Below are positions 42,547 through 50,725 of a stretch of 56,085 bases of DNA, piece after piece (positions within the stretch are counted from its first letter, which is position 1; every line of letters starts with the position of its first letter). The stretch spans positions 1-56,085 of the forward strand of contig NZ_QCZG01000026.1 in NCBI RefSeq assembly GCF_003097615.1. The letters run 5' to 3'. Source of the DNA: Pueribacillus theae (lineage in GTDB: Bacteria > Bacillota > Bacilli > Bacillales > UBA6769). The translations under genes and the position numbers were made by a program. Under the pieces are notes generated by a model. It had not been told where the DNA came from. It made no database searches and saw only the letters and a program-made list of their open reading frames with translations.

Positions 42547-43002
42547 TTAACGTTTAACATGGGCATCAGGTGCCTTGTCCGCTACAAGATTCAAGGAGAT
42601 GTTATGCTCAAGAAGTGCCTTTAGCCCACAGAGCACCATCGTGTATCCTCCCATTGAGTCAATGGCTTGATTTACGATATTATCTCCATTTCCTGTAAAA
42701 CCTGAGGGCGTAATCGTGACAAAAGTTTCAGTATCTGTTCGGGGAGTAAAGATCCACTCGACCGTGGTGCTGTCCGACGATTCGATTAGAATACGCTTGT
42801 TTTGTTCAATTTCTTTTACATAAACGTCATCCGAAACACCGTACATCTCCCAATCCCACCGGACATGCCTTCCCTCTTCTAATCTTCCGCTACTTTTAGT
42901 GAACCAGAATCTCGTAGTAATTGCCGGGTCGATAAAAGCCTCAAACACTTCTTCAACTGGTTTTCTAATAAGCATTTCTGTCTTAACAACCGGTACAGAC
43001 AT
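42547..43002 (-). CDS. SRPBCC (AHSA1-like) family protein
   Basis: A 151-residue START-like fold protein. Seen: VPVVKTEMLIRKPVEEVFEAF, ITTRFWFTKSSGRLEEG, VRWDWEMYGV, VEWIFTPRTDTETFVTIT and a C-terminal helix with MGGYTMVLCGLKALLEH. The family binds hydrophobic ligands; the role is unknown. ATG 43002 has TAGGAG 9 nt upstream; a longer frame to 43065 lacks a site. An analogous C-terminal helix is seen in the remnant at 14.7 kb. Confidence 0.85.
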   Translation of the reverse strand: MSVPVVKTEMLIRKPVEEVFEAFIDPAITTRFWFTKSSGRLEEGRHVRWDWEMYGVSDDVYVKEIEQNKRILIESSDSTTVEWIFTPRTDTETFVTITPSGFTGNGDNIVNQAIDSMGGYTMVLCGLKALLEHNISLNLVADKAPDAHVKR

Positions 43003-43115
43003 ACTATCAACTCCTACATTCAAATATATATTATTAAATGCTAGCATAGCATATGAAAAGCTCACATATTTCTTATCGATTGCTATTTTTTGCTTTCAAA
43101 CGTAGGAACCCTGAA

Positions 43116-43584
43116 TTAAAGTAGTAATGGCAGATTTTCCCCTGTTTTTCGATTCACAAATTGTGCTTCAACACGATCATTCATTGCTTGAAAGGATTTG
43201 AGGTGATGTCCAGTGATAACTGCTTCTTTACCTATTTGCTCTTTTACAGATTTAAGAAGACGCATAAGTAATCGCCCACGGTGAATGGAATATTGCGGAT
43301 AATTATAACTAGCATCCAATCCTCTTGGCTCCTGCCAAATCTTTTGACCGTATTTGTTGAAATAAATTAATTCTGCAGTAGGTATCTGTCTCCTGAAGCT
43401 TCTTTTCCAATCCCAGATCAGTCAGTATCCGTACGGCATGGGGCAAAAGGTTAATCCCAACTCCGAGCGCTTTAATGGTTTCCACACTTTCACATACACG
43501 CACTGATACGCCAACGCGGTGAAGTTTAAGGGCAGCAATAAGCCCTCCAATGCCACCGCCCATAGCAGTATTAGTTTTTGTCAA
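43116..43584 (-). pseudogene. FAD-dependent monooxygenase, N-terminal remnant with frameshift
   Basis: The first frame (43584-43309) has the FAD motif GGGIGGLIAALKLHRVGVSV and GVGINLLPHAVRILTDLGLEKKLQE, as in salicylate-hydroxylase-like enzymes. After a frameshift near 43385 the homologous sequence continues in a second frame (AELIYFNKYGQKIWQEPRG, then YPQYSIHRGRLLMRLLKSV) to 43116. It then ends after about 155 residues where about 380 are expected. Both a frameshift and loss of the C-terminal two thirds are visible, so it is not functional. Confidence 0.82.
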
Positions 43585-43698
43585 CTTAATCTCTCTCCTC
43601 GATACTAAGTTCTACTTTTCTTAATTATCGCATTAAAGACCACCTTTTCAATATAAAGATGAAAAGTTAAATATGAGCATATGAAATACCCGCATATT

Positions 43699-44265
43699 TT
43701 ATCGATTGCTATTTTTTTGCATCTCAAAATTAGCTTGCATAAGTTCGTATATTTTACGCGTTGTGTTGACATTCCTAACCGTTACTTGTTTATAGATCTT
43801 CGCTCCAATAATCTTCGGCATTCCGCTTTTGGTTACATTTTTCTTGTCAACTGACCAAAGAATCGCACCGGGCACATATTTCACCGTATCAATTTCCGGT
43901 TTGATGAGCAGACTCTCCAATACCGATTCATCGTCAACCTCATCCCATAAAAACATGACATCACTTTTCATTTCTTTGTCGTTTTTCCATGTATCTGGAA
44001 TCGCGTTGAAGATTTTTCCGACTTCTTCAATACTGCGAACGACAACTTTAATTTGTAATCCAAAATCTTCGTGTATCCCTTTTTCAAGAATGTGGGATAT
44101 TTCTGTTTTTGAAAGACTATCGTGTGTAAAGATAATATTACCTGTGTTAATATAGGTCACAACAGACTTCATGCCTACTCGTTCAAACGTTTGTTTCAGC
44201 AACTTCATGTCAATTTTATTGTTCCCCCCGACATTAATCCCTCGAAGAAGTGCAACATAGATCAT
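43699..44265 (-). CDS. DUF1697 family protein
   Basis: A 188-residue DUF1697 protein. Signature: YVALLRGINVGGNNKIDM at the start, then SVVTYINTGNIIFTHD and VPGAILWSVDKKNVTKSGM. Common in Bacilli and Actinobacteria, with a ferredoxin-like fold and unknown function. ATG 44265 has GGGGGG about 8 nt upstream; a longer frame to 44283 is possible. Stand-alone. Confidence 0.9.
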   Translation of the reverse strand: MIYVALLRGINVGGNNKIDMKLLKQTFERVGMKSVVTYINTGNIIFTHDSLSKTEISHILEKGIHEDFGLQIKVVVRSIEEVGKIFNAIPDTWKNDKEMKSDVMFLWDEVDDESVLESLLIKPEIDTVKYVPGAILWSVDKKNVTKSGMPKIIGAKIYKQVTVRNVNTTRKIYELMQANFEMQKNSNR

Positions 44266-44306
44266 GGCGATTCCCCCCAGCAAATTTACTTATCCTAGCA
44301 AATAAC

Positions 44307-44348
44307 AAAAACATCCGTTCAATTAGTTTGATGATAAGTGAACGGATG
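44307..44348 (-). terminator. Terminator of the lipid-type operon
   Basis: A perfect 9-bp stem CATCCGTTC / GAACGGATG with a 19-nt loop, followed on the minus strand by TTTTTG. It closes the operon 46918-44401. Confidence 0.8.
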
Positions 44349-44400
44349 GAAATCATGCAATTTTTATTAACATGCCGATAGTTCCTTTATGCTGTTCTTT

Positions 44401-45207
44401 TTAATGAATTTTCCGAAACCAATTATCCATATATATCACCTTGCTGCGACTCTTCTTATCTGTTCTATTAAGTAATACCCTCCTTGTTTCTGCTTGTCCC
44501 AATGCAATGGCTTTTGATAAAGATTTCGGTTGAAATCTTCCTATATCTTGCAAATCAATATCGATTAAAAGATCAGTATGTTCCTCTAGGCAACGCTCTG
44601 TATTCTTTTGGCTTGCAATATCAATATATCGATTCAAAACGGATAATAGATTGGATGGATAATGAGGATTTGAGCTTCGAACTCTGACAGATGTCACATT
44701 TTCCGCCCCCATTCTTCTGACAATATCTGCGGGGTTGTTGTTTAGAATATAGCCATCCACTAATAATTTATTGTTGATTTCCACCGGGGAAAATATACCT
44801 GGAATCGCAATGCTTGCACGAATGGCAAGCGCCACTTCTCCAGAATCAATGACGACCATTTCTCCAGAAATCAGATCCACACAAATGACGGCGAATGGAA
44901 GATCCAAATCTGAAAAATGCTTTCCTTCTGTCAATCTTAGCAATGTTCTATAGATGCGATCTCCTTTAATCCAACCCTTTCTGTTGAAACCTATGTCAAT
45001 ATGGCGATAAATGGATAATTTGTGAAGAACGTTTCTCATCTTTCCTGGATCCATACCACATGCAAAAAGACCACCGATCACAGATCCTGCACTTGTTCCA
45101 GCGATGTGAGTGATTTTGAAATCATTCCGTGTTAATTCTTGTAATACACCGATATGGGCAACTCCCCTGAGGGAACCGCCCCCTAGTGAAACTCCCGTCT
45201 GTTTCAA
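44401..45207 (-). CDS. Patatin-like phospholipase
   Basis: A 268-residue patatin-fold lipase with a Ser-Asp dyad. Oxyanion motif GGGSLRGVAHIGVLQ (residue 8), nucleophile elbow GTSAGS (Ser near 41) and dyad Asp in LLVDGYILNN (about 152). The usual DG[GA] is DGY here, but the Asp is kept. No membrane helix or signal peptide, so it acts on cytoplasmic-side lipids. ATG overlaps the dedA stop by 4 nt. It is the third gene of a coupled operon with a glycolipid-synthase-like protein and DedA, which implies lipid turnover. Confidence 0.9.
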   Translation of the reverse strand: MKQTGVSLGGGSLRGVAHIGVLQELTRNDFKITHIAGTSAGSVIGGLFACGMDPGKMRNVLHKLSIYRHIDIGFNRKGWIKGDRIYRTLLRLTEGKHFSDLDLPFAVICVDLISGEMVVIDSGEVALAIRASIAIPGIFSPVEINNKLLVDGYILNNNPADIVRRMGAENVTSVRVRSSNPHYPSNLLSVLNRYIDIASQKNTERCLEEHTDLLIDIDLQDIGRFQPKSLSKAIALGQAETRRVLLNRTDKKSRSKVIYMDNWFRKIH

Positions 45208-45815
45208 TTATTTTCCCCTTCTTCCATTTCAGATCTTTCGTCTTTTTTGCGTTTCGATTTTTTATAATAAAACAGTATCATCCCCGTTATGGCAACGAAT
45301 GCAGCCACATAACCATAGATGCTGTATGAACTGAAATAATTTTTAAATGCCTCGTAATTCCCATTGAAATAATCTCCTAGAAGAATCATGATGTACGACC
45401 AAGGATATATTCCTAAAAAAGTTAAAACAAAATATTTGAAGAAATGGACTCTGCTCATGCCGGCGACATACGAAATATAATTGCCGATGCCAAATGGACG
45501 AGATAAAGCGATGCTCCATACGCCATATCGATTAAAAAATGAGATCCCTTTCTTTAACTTCTTTTTTAGTCTGTTAGGAAAATATCCTTCGAGTTTCATA
45601 CTTAAAAAATATGGGATTAGGCTGGCAAGGCTATAAAAAATGCTCATACCTCCTGCGATGAAAACAGAGTTCAAATACCCAGGTGACAACAAATACCCAT
45701 ATGAAAGCACAATAATTAAACCTGGAAATGGCAAGGATGAGCCTTCCAGGAACATCACTAGAAATAAACCGGGAAGGCCAATTGCATTAAGCCATTCTAA
45801 AAATTGCTGAATCAT
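45204..45815 (-). CDS. DedA family membrane protein
   Basis: A 203-residue SNARE-associated/VTT-domain protein. Seen: FLVMFLEGSSLPFPG near residue 18, which has the conserved acidic residue and Pro, the amphipathic region RLKKKLKKGISFFNRYG, and SRPFGIGNYISYVAGMSRVHFFKYF (about 105), which has the key Arg and Gly. DedA members flip undecaprenyl phosphate or phosphatidylethanolamine. It overlaps both neighbours by 4 nt. Substrate unknown; a lipid substrate is likely from the context. Confidence 0.92.
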   Translation of the reverse strand: MIQQFLEWLNAIGLPGLFLVMFLEGSSLPFPGLIIVLSYGYLLSPGYLNSVFIAGGMSIFYSLASLIPYFLSMKLEGYFPNRLKKKLKKGISFFNRYGVWSIALSRPFGIGNYISYVAGMSRVHFFKYFVLTFLGIYPWSYIMILLGDYFNGNYEAFKNYFSSYSIYGYVAAFVAITGMILFYYKKSKRKKDERSEMEEGENN

Positions 45816-46918
45816 AGAACGTTTCCTTTTATAAATTTGTATATGTTATCGGGATCTCCAGCTTGTAATTCATTTAAGTAAGTCTTTAATGATTCATTAA
45901 ACTGATCTGTTAACGATTTATCCTTAAAGAAGCCAATCATTTGATCTTCCAGTAATTGCCTATCATTTAATTCGTACACAAGCTTTCGTTCCTTTAACAG
46001 CTTTAAATTGATTTCCTCCTGCCCGGGAAGAGCAGAATGGATGAACACCGGAAGCCCTTTATGCAAAGCTTCACTGACTGTCACACCGCCCGGTTTTGTA
46101 ATAACGGCATCCGCCTTACTGTACAGTTCATTCATTCTTTCTCGTGATGAAATGTAAGGCAGTGGATGGATATGTTCACAATGAAGCTTTGCAATTTTTT
46201 GGTAAAGGCTTTTATTTTTACCGCATAAAACGAAGTATTTTACTCCTTTATTGTTATTGTGCCGCGGCAATAAATCAATTATGCCTCCAAGTCCTATGCT
46301 TCCCCCTGAGACAAGAACATTCCATTTCACGTTCATTTTTATCAGTTTTAATTTTCTTTCAAATTGTTCACCGATTGGAATTCCGGTAACAAAAATTTGA
46401 TTTTCCAAAATTTTGTTTTTTATCATTAAGTCTTTTTTTACTGCTTGTGTAGGAACAAAATGATAATCAATCCCCTCTCTTCCCCAAACATCATTAATAA
46501 AAAAATCTGTGTAAACATTAATCACCGGGACTTGGCATTCATTCTGCATCTTCAATCTGCTCAGAAAATATGATGGGAAACCGTGTGTACAAAAAATCAG
46601 ATCGGGGTTTTCTTCAGAGATGATCTTCTTCATCTTCTTCAAAAACACAAACTCATAATATTTATATGAACGCCCGGATTTTGAAGTGTGCGCCATTTGT
46701 TTGTAAGCCCAAGCATATGTTTTTGGAAAATGACGAATCCACTCAAGATAGGTTTTTGTAACGACGCTTTCCACCAACGGATTCCAAGCACTTAATAAAT
46801 CTATTTTTTTACATAAGAGGTTAGAATCCCTTTTTTTTAAGTAGCCCGCAACTGTATCTGCGACCTGATGATGGCCCGAAGGCATCCTTAGAAGTGGGAA
46901 AAATAAGATCTTCTTCAC
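45812..46918 (-). CDS. MGDG-synthase/UgtP-like glycosyltransferase
   Basis: GT28-type lipid glycosyltransferase, about 368 residues. N-terminal domain: ILFFPLLRMPSGHHQVADTV, where the MGDG-synthase pattern usually reads GxGHxxAA, and a segment NPDLIFCTHGFPSYFLSRL. C-terminal nucleotide-sugar domain: VLVSGGSIGLGGI and ADAVITKPGGVTVSEALHKGLP. It probably transfers a sugar from UDP-sugar to diacylglycerol or a related lipid. The GTG at 46918 behind AGGAAGAG is the preferred start; a longer frame to 46999 runs into repeat copy A. Coupled to dedA by a 4-nt overlap. Confidence 0.87.
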   Translation of the reverse strand: MKKILFFPLLRMPSGHHQVADTVAGYLKKRDSNLLCKKIDLLSAWNPLVESVVTKTYLEWIRHFPKTYAWAYKQMAHTSKSGRSYKYYEFVFLKKMKKIISEENPDLIFCTHGFPSYFLSRLKMQNECQVPVINVYTDFFINDVWGREGIDYHFVPTQAVKKDLMIKNKILENQIFVTGIPIGEQFERKLKLIKMNVKWNVLVSGGSIGLGGIIDLLPRHNNNKGVKYFVLCGKNKSLYQKIAKLHCEHIHPLPYISSRERMNELYSKADAVITKPGGVTVSEALHKGLPVFIHSALPGQEEINLKLLKERKLVYELNDRQLLEDQMIGFFKDKSLTDQFNESLKTYLNELQAGDPDNIYKFIKGNVL

Positions 46919-46954
46919 TACTTCTCTTCCTTTCGATGATTCATACAACAATAA

Positions 46955-47205
46955 GGCGAGACTTATTGGAGTGTTAGTGTCCGTTATGTTATCCCCCAAT
47001 TAGACTCCTTCGAAACTCTAACCCTTGAAATGGGGAGCTTGCGAACAGTTGCACCGGGATAAAGTAAGCTTACAACAAGCTTTATGCCGGCTGAACCAAC
47101 CAGAGCCTAAAAAACTTCTAAGGCTTAAGACGGAATTTATCACGCCGCAGCCGTCCACTTAGAGGAAGCTGCGAAGCTAAATTTAGAAAAATCGTGATAA
47201 AAAGA
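46955..47205 (+). repeat. Structured repeat, copy A (homologous to copy B at 51454-51714)
   Basis: From about 46955 to 47063 the plus strand aligns with the minus strand of copy B: ACTTATTGGAGTGTTAG against ACTTATCGGGGTGTTAG, then CCGTTAT, CCCCAATTA, CTTCG and finally the identical GTTGCACCGGGATAAA (47048-47063). Beyond that, hairpins follow: CCGG-ATAAAG / CTTTAT-CCGG (47055-47090), AGCCT / AGGCT, and TTTATCACG / CGTGATAAA (about 47136-47201) with an inner CGCAGC / GCTGCG. Nature unknown: mobile-element end or structured RNA. Confidence 0.6.
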
Positions 47206-47360
47206 AAAAATCCATCGAACCCCCCTCGTAGTAAACGATTTGCATGATTAATAAATTGATATTATAAAGAAATGGCAAAATTGTCAAAAAACAAACTTTA
47301 TCAAATCTTAACAATAGTAAGGGAAGCCATTATATTTTCTGTATTGCGGGCTAAAAATTC

Positions 47361-47389
47361 TTGCTAATACTTAAACATCGTGTTAAGAT
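47361..47389 (+). promoter_or_regulatory. Sigma-A promoter of the leader peptide
   Basis: TTGCTA 47361-47366, a 17-nt spacer and TAAGAT 47384-47389; start expected near 47396, upstream of the leader ORF at 47425. Confidence 0.65.
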
Positions 47390-47424
47390 TACTCTATCAT
47401 TTTTGAACGGAGGACTTTATTAAA

Positions 47425-47463
47425 ATGACACTCAAAAGATTCCGATTTACTTTTTTTGCCTAA
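47425..47463 (+). CDS. Leader peptide MTLKRFRFTFFA (12 aa)
   Basis: ATG 47425 with GGAGGA 10 nt upstream and TAA at 47461. The peptide contains Arg-Phe-Arg, the Arg/Lys-X-Arg/Lys type at which macrolide-bound ribosomes stall, and is similar in plan to the ErmD leader (which has an Arg-Leu-Arg). Hairpins and an intrinsic terminator follow. Confidence 0.65.
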   Translation: MTLKRFRFTFFA

Positions 47464-47547
47464 TTGAATAGCAAAAAAGACTCTACTTGTGTGTAGAGTA
47501 TTCGGAATGGGTCTGTCTGTTTTAAGAAAACTCTATATGGACGATTA

Positions 47548-47574
47548 GAGGAGGAGACACGTCTCCTCCTTTTT
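47548..47574 (+). terminator. Intrinsic terminator after the leader peptide
   Basis: A perfect 10-bp stem AGGAGGAGAC / GTCTCCTCCT with a 2-nt AC loop (functionally 4 nt), then TTTTG. An upstream hairpin ACTCTAC / GTAGAGT lies at 47480-47499, and its 3' arm can re-pair with ACTCTATA at 47530-47537. Confidence 0.85.
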
Positions 47575-47758
47575 GTTTCTTAAGCATTAAATTGCGTACA
47601 CTGATTATAGAAAGCTGTTTTTTTGGATATTCTTCTTCAATCAATTGCGCATTCCTCTTTTTCCGTCTACTTCTCACACAACATTTCTCACACAAATTCA
47701 ACTTACTTTATATTAAATAACCTATATAAAATGAACAAAAGATTTTAATAGCAGTCCT

Positions 47759-47870
47759 TTGAGTTTGGATAGCTAAACGAAGGGAACCGAAGAGCGGTCA
47801 ATATTGCTTTTGCTTTCAGTCGCTCGGAAGGCCTCGAAGTGTCTTGAATGCATCTTTGCCAAACTCAAAC
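47759..47870 (+). promoter_or_regulatory. Long stem-loop in the MFS leader
   Basis: An 11-bp perfect stem TTTGAGTTTGG (47759-47769) / CCAAACTCAAA (47860-47870) encloses 90 nt, with an inner GAGCG / CGCTC. It ends 57 nt before the transporter start codon. No riboswitch class recognised. Confidence 0.5.
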
Positions 47871-47927
47871 AAACTGTGTTTAAAATTCTTTTGTTCAACG
47901 TATGTAGACAGAAGGAGTTTTTCGTAA

Positions 47928-49412
47928 ATGAAAGATAGTCATGAACCAAAAAAATATGAATTTTTGGCAGACGATCCCAATGTAAAAGTGATGCCAATAA
48001 TGCTTTCATTAATCATCGGTACTTTTTTTGCAATATTGAACGAGACGTTACTGAATATTGCCCTTACAACATTGATGCATGAATTTAATATTTCGTTGCC
48101 AACGGTTCAATGGATGGCAACAGGTTTCATGCTAGTCATGGGGATTGTGATTCCGATTTCCGCTTTATTACTGCAATGGTTCACTACCAGACAATTATTT
48201 TTAGGCACCATGATTGTTTTTACCATCGGAACGACGATCAGTGCTTTTGCACCAACTTTTCCGATCTTGTTAGTTGGGCGGTTAACCCAGGCAATTGGAA
48301 CAGGCTTGCTTATGCCCATTATATTTAATGTGTTTTTATTAATTTACCCACCAAATAGACGTGGCAAAATTATGGGGATCGTTGGCCTTGTTATCATGTT
48401 TGCTCCTGCCATTGGACCAACTCTGTCAGGAATTATTGTTGAATATTTAGGTTGGCGTTATTTATTTATTACCGTCATCCCATTTGCTTTATTCTCAATC
48501 GCATTTGCTTATAAGTACCTCATCAATGTTTCAGAGATTACCCGGCCGAAGATTGATATCATATCACTTATTTTTTCAACGATTGGGTTTGGAGCAGTTA
48601 TTTATGGATTCAGTGCTGCAGGGGAAAGTGAAGCTGGATTCTTTAGCCCAAATGTATATATCGCGATAACTGCCGGAATCATTGGCATCGTTTTATTTTC
48701 AATGAGACAATTAAAGCTTGAGGAACCAATAATGGATTTAAGGGTTTTTAAATATCCAATGTATACACACGCGGTTTTGATGTTTTTAATTATTATCATG
48801 GCGATGTTTGCTTCAGAAATTATTTTACCGATTTATATGCAGGGACCATTAGCTTTAACTGCGGCAACAGCGGGGTTAGTTTTATTGCCAGGAAGCATAC
48901 TGAACGGGGCAATGTCGCCGTTTATGGGCCATCTTTTTGACAAATTTGGACCGCGCGTTTTGATGGTTCCGGCAACCATTGTTCTAAGTGGAACGATGTT
49001 TATGATGAGCAGATTAAATATCGACACACCTCTATGGGTCATCATCGTTGGATATATCTTATTAATGTTAGCTGTTTCGGCAACCATGATGCCTGCAGAA
49101 ACAAATGGATTAAATCAGCTGCCCAAACGGTTGTATCCACATGGAACTGCAGTCATGACGACATTGCAGCCTGTTGCGGGAGCAATTGGCGTTTCAGTGT
49201 TTATCAGTATCATGAATGCAAGGCAACTTCATTTTTTGCAAAATACGAATAATCCACAGGACCCTGCCACAATCAATCAGGCGATGGTGGCTGGTGTTGA
49301 ACTCGTATATTTCATTGCTTTTGCTATATCCATCGCAGCGATCATCATGGCGTTGTTTGTTTACCGTGCCGTACCGAAAGAAATAGATGAACTGCCCCAA
49401 AAAGAGAGATAA
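47928..49412 (+). CDS. MFS multidrug transporter, DHA2 (14-TM) family
   Basis: A 494-residue proton-driven efflux pump with about 14 hydrophobic helices. Motifs: FAILNETLLNIALTTLM in TM1 (DHA2 motif), motif A-like GRLTQAIGTGLLMP, motif C variant FAPAIGPTLSGIIVEYLGWRYLF (about 165). Closest in style to the LmrB/MdtP/YhcA group of Bacillus, which export lincosamides, fusidic acid and other drugs; the substrate here is not known. AGAAGGAG precedes ATG 47928. A leader peptide with terminator and a large hairpin lie upstream, which suggests antibiotic-dependent control. Confidence 0.9.
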   Translation: MKDSHEPKKYEFLADDPNVKVMPIMLSLIIGTFFAILNETLLNIALTTLMHEFNISLPTVQWMATGFMLVMGIVIPISALLLQWFTTRQLFLGTMIVFTIGTTISAFAPTFPILLVGRLTQAIGTGLLMPIIFNVFLLIYPPNRRGKIMGIVGLVIMFAPAIGPTLSGIIVEYLGWRYLFITVIPFALFSIAFAYKYLINVSEITRPKIDIISLIFSTIGFGAVIYGFSAAGESEAGFFSPNVYIAITAGIIGIVLFSMRQLKLEEPIMDLRVFKYPMYTHAVLMFLIIIMAMFASEIILPIYMQGPLALTAATAGLVLLPGSILNGAMSPFMGHLFDKFGPRVLMVPATIVLSGTMFMMSRLNIDTPLWVIIVGYILLMLAVSATMMPAETNGLNQLPKRLYPHGTAVMTTLQPVAGAIGVSVFISIMNARQLHFLQNTNNPQDPATINQAMVAGVELVYFIAFAISIAAIIMALFVYRAVPKEIDELPQKER

Positions 49413-49504
49413 AGAAAATGATTAAATGCCGTTTACTCATTTCGGATCTGACTCCAGTGAGCCTGGTTTAAAATCAAGATGAAGGAATTACAGGAAAAAA
49501 ATAC

Positions 49505-49550
49505 AAAAGAGCATATTTTGAAGAAGAGATTGTTCAAAACATGCTCTTTT
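49505..49550. terminator. Bidirectional intrinsic terminator
   Basis: A perfect 10-bp stem AAAAGAGCAT / ATGCTCTTTT with an inner TTTTGAA / TTCAAAA, between the converging MFS and methyltransferase genes. Confidence 0.85.
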
Positions 49551-49592
49551 ATGATATTTGATTGGGTTATTTTTTCAATGAGCCAATACTAA

Positions 49593-50393
49593 TTATTTCT
49601 TCATACCTTCTACTGCTAATAAATACATCTTTTGTGATTTAGCACGTTCATTTATCCATCTTCGAAAGTCTTCCTCAGCCTGTGCCCTTTCTTTTTCACT
49701 AATAAATCCGTCATTAACCATCTGGATTCCTTTAAACTGAGCAACTTCTGCCCAAATGGTAATATGAGTTTGAAACTCTTCATCTGAGTTTTCGGCCATT
49801 TCATGTTGGGGAGTTATTTTTACATTAATTAAGCCTGCTTCTTTAAACATCTCCGGAAGGTGATCGGCAATTGCATTATCCATACCAGCCTCAGAACGCC
49901 AACGTAAAAAGGACTCATAAAAATGCTGCATACTTTTCGGCACTTCTGGTTCCCAAACTATTTTGTCGTGGTTATAATCAAGGACTAGAACAAAGCCATT
50001 TATTTTTGTGGCCTGTACCATCATATTTAAAGCCTTTTGTGGATTAGACAGCCATTGAAGGACCCTTGAAGAAGTTACAATATCAAATTGATTTTGAAAG
50101 GGAAGGTCATATATATCTTGAATTTCAAACGTTAATCTCGGAACGTCCTTGTAGTTTTGGCGTGCTTTTTCTATTAATTGCGGATTATTGTCAACCCCAA
50201 TCACACGCCCCCTTGAACCTACCTTTTCTGCGATCCCACAAGTTATCGCCCCTGTGCCACAACCAACGTCAAGTACAGTCATTCCGGGTTTTAGTATTTC
50301 AGCTAATCTTTTATTTGAGGTTTCCAGCGTTCGAGCATCGATAATGCTTGTTTTTGTAAGTTTCGCTCTCTCCTTCGCTATATGAGATGTCAT
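49593..50393 (-). CDS. Class I SAM-dependent methyltransferase
   Basis: A 266-residue small-molecule methyltransferase. SAM motif I: VLDVGCGTGAITCGIAEKVG (about residue 40), motif II VIGVDNN, motif III IQDIYDLPFQNQFDIVTSSRVLQW (about 91). The C-terminal lid has KSMQHFYESFLRWRSEAGMDN. It resembles the UbiE/arsenite-methyltransferase-like group, but no substrate can be assigned. GGGAG precedes ATG 50393. Monocistronic. Confidence 0.88.
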   Translation of the reverse strand: MTSHIAKERAKLTKTSIIDARTLETSNKRLAEILKPGMTVLDVGCGTGAITCGIAEKVGSRGRVIGVDNNPQLIEKARQNYKDVPRLTFEIQDIYDLPFQNQFDIVTSSRVLQWLSNPQKALNMMVQATKINGFVLVLDYNHDKIVWEPEVPKSMQHFYESFLRWRSEAGMDNAIADHLPEMFKEAGLINVKITPQHEMAENSDEEFQTHITIWAEVAQFKGIQMVNDGFISEKERAQAEEDFRRWINERAKSQKMYLLAVEGMKK

Positions 50394-50622
50394 AAAAACT
50401 CCCTCCTTTAGAATATTTTCGATAATTTACCACCTATTTATTTTTTGGTCAAGAGGAATGTGAGAAGTATTATTTACATAAGTATGAGGGTGGATGAGTA
50501 CATACAATTTTATAATTACGATAGATGCCAAAAACGACTAAGCGGTCTCAGCCCTAAAGATGGTAAATTTAAACTACTAATCTGTTAAAATTTTGCACCA
50601 TCATGCTGCTAAGAACATAAAA

Positions 50623-50718
50623 AACCCCCATTTCTTTCCATTTTCTAAGATGATACGACAAAAAACCTTAAAAAAACCAAACTTCCTGTCGTTTTATCGA
50701 CAAAAAATCCAGTTAATC
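50623..50718 (-). repeat. Direct repeat R1 after the PilZ gene
   Basis: About 96 nt matching R2 (51731-51835): a CCCCCA/T-rich start, ATGATACGAC, ACCTTAAAAAAACC, then CGACAAAAAATCC and GTTAATC. It holds a small hairpin TGTCG / CGACA and on the minus strand T-runs, so it probably acts as the terminator of the PilZ gene. The 229 nt before it (50394-50622) show no gene. Confidence 0.65.
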
Positions 50719-50725
50719 GTATTTT

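Noticed and set aside
46999-47205. c-di-GMP, c-di-AMP or other known riboswitch in copy A/B
   Set aside because: I compared the conserved cores I remember (GEMM-I/II, ydaO, TPP, SAM, M-box, T-box) and found no match. The alignable part is shared between unrelated gene contexts and in opposite orientations.
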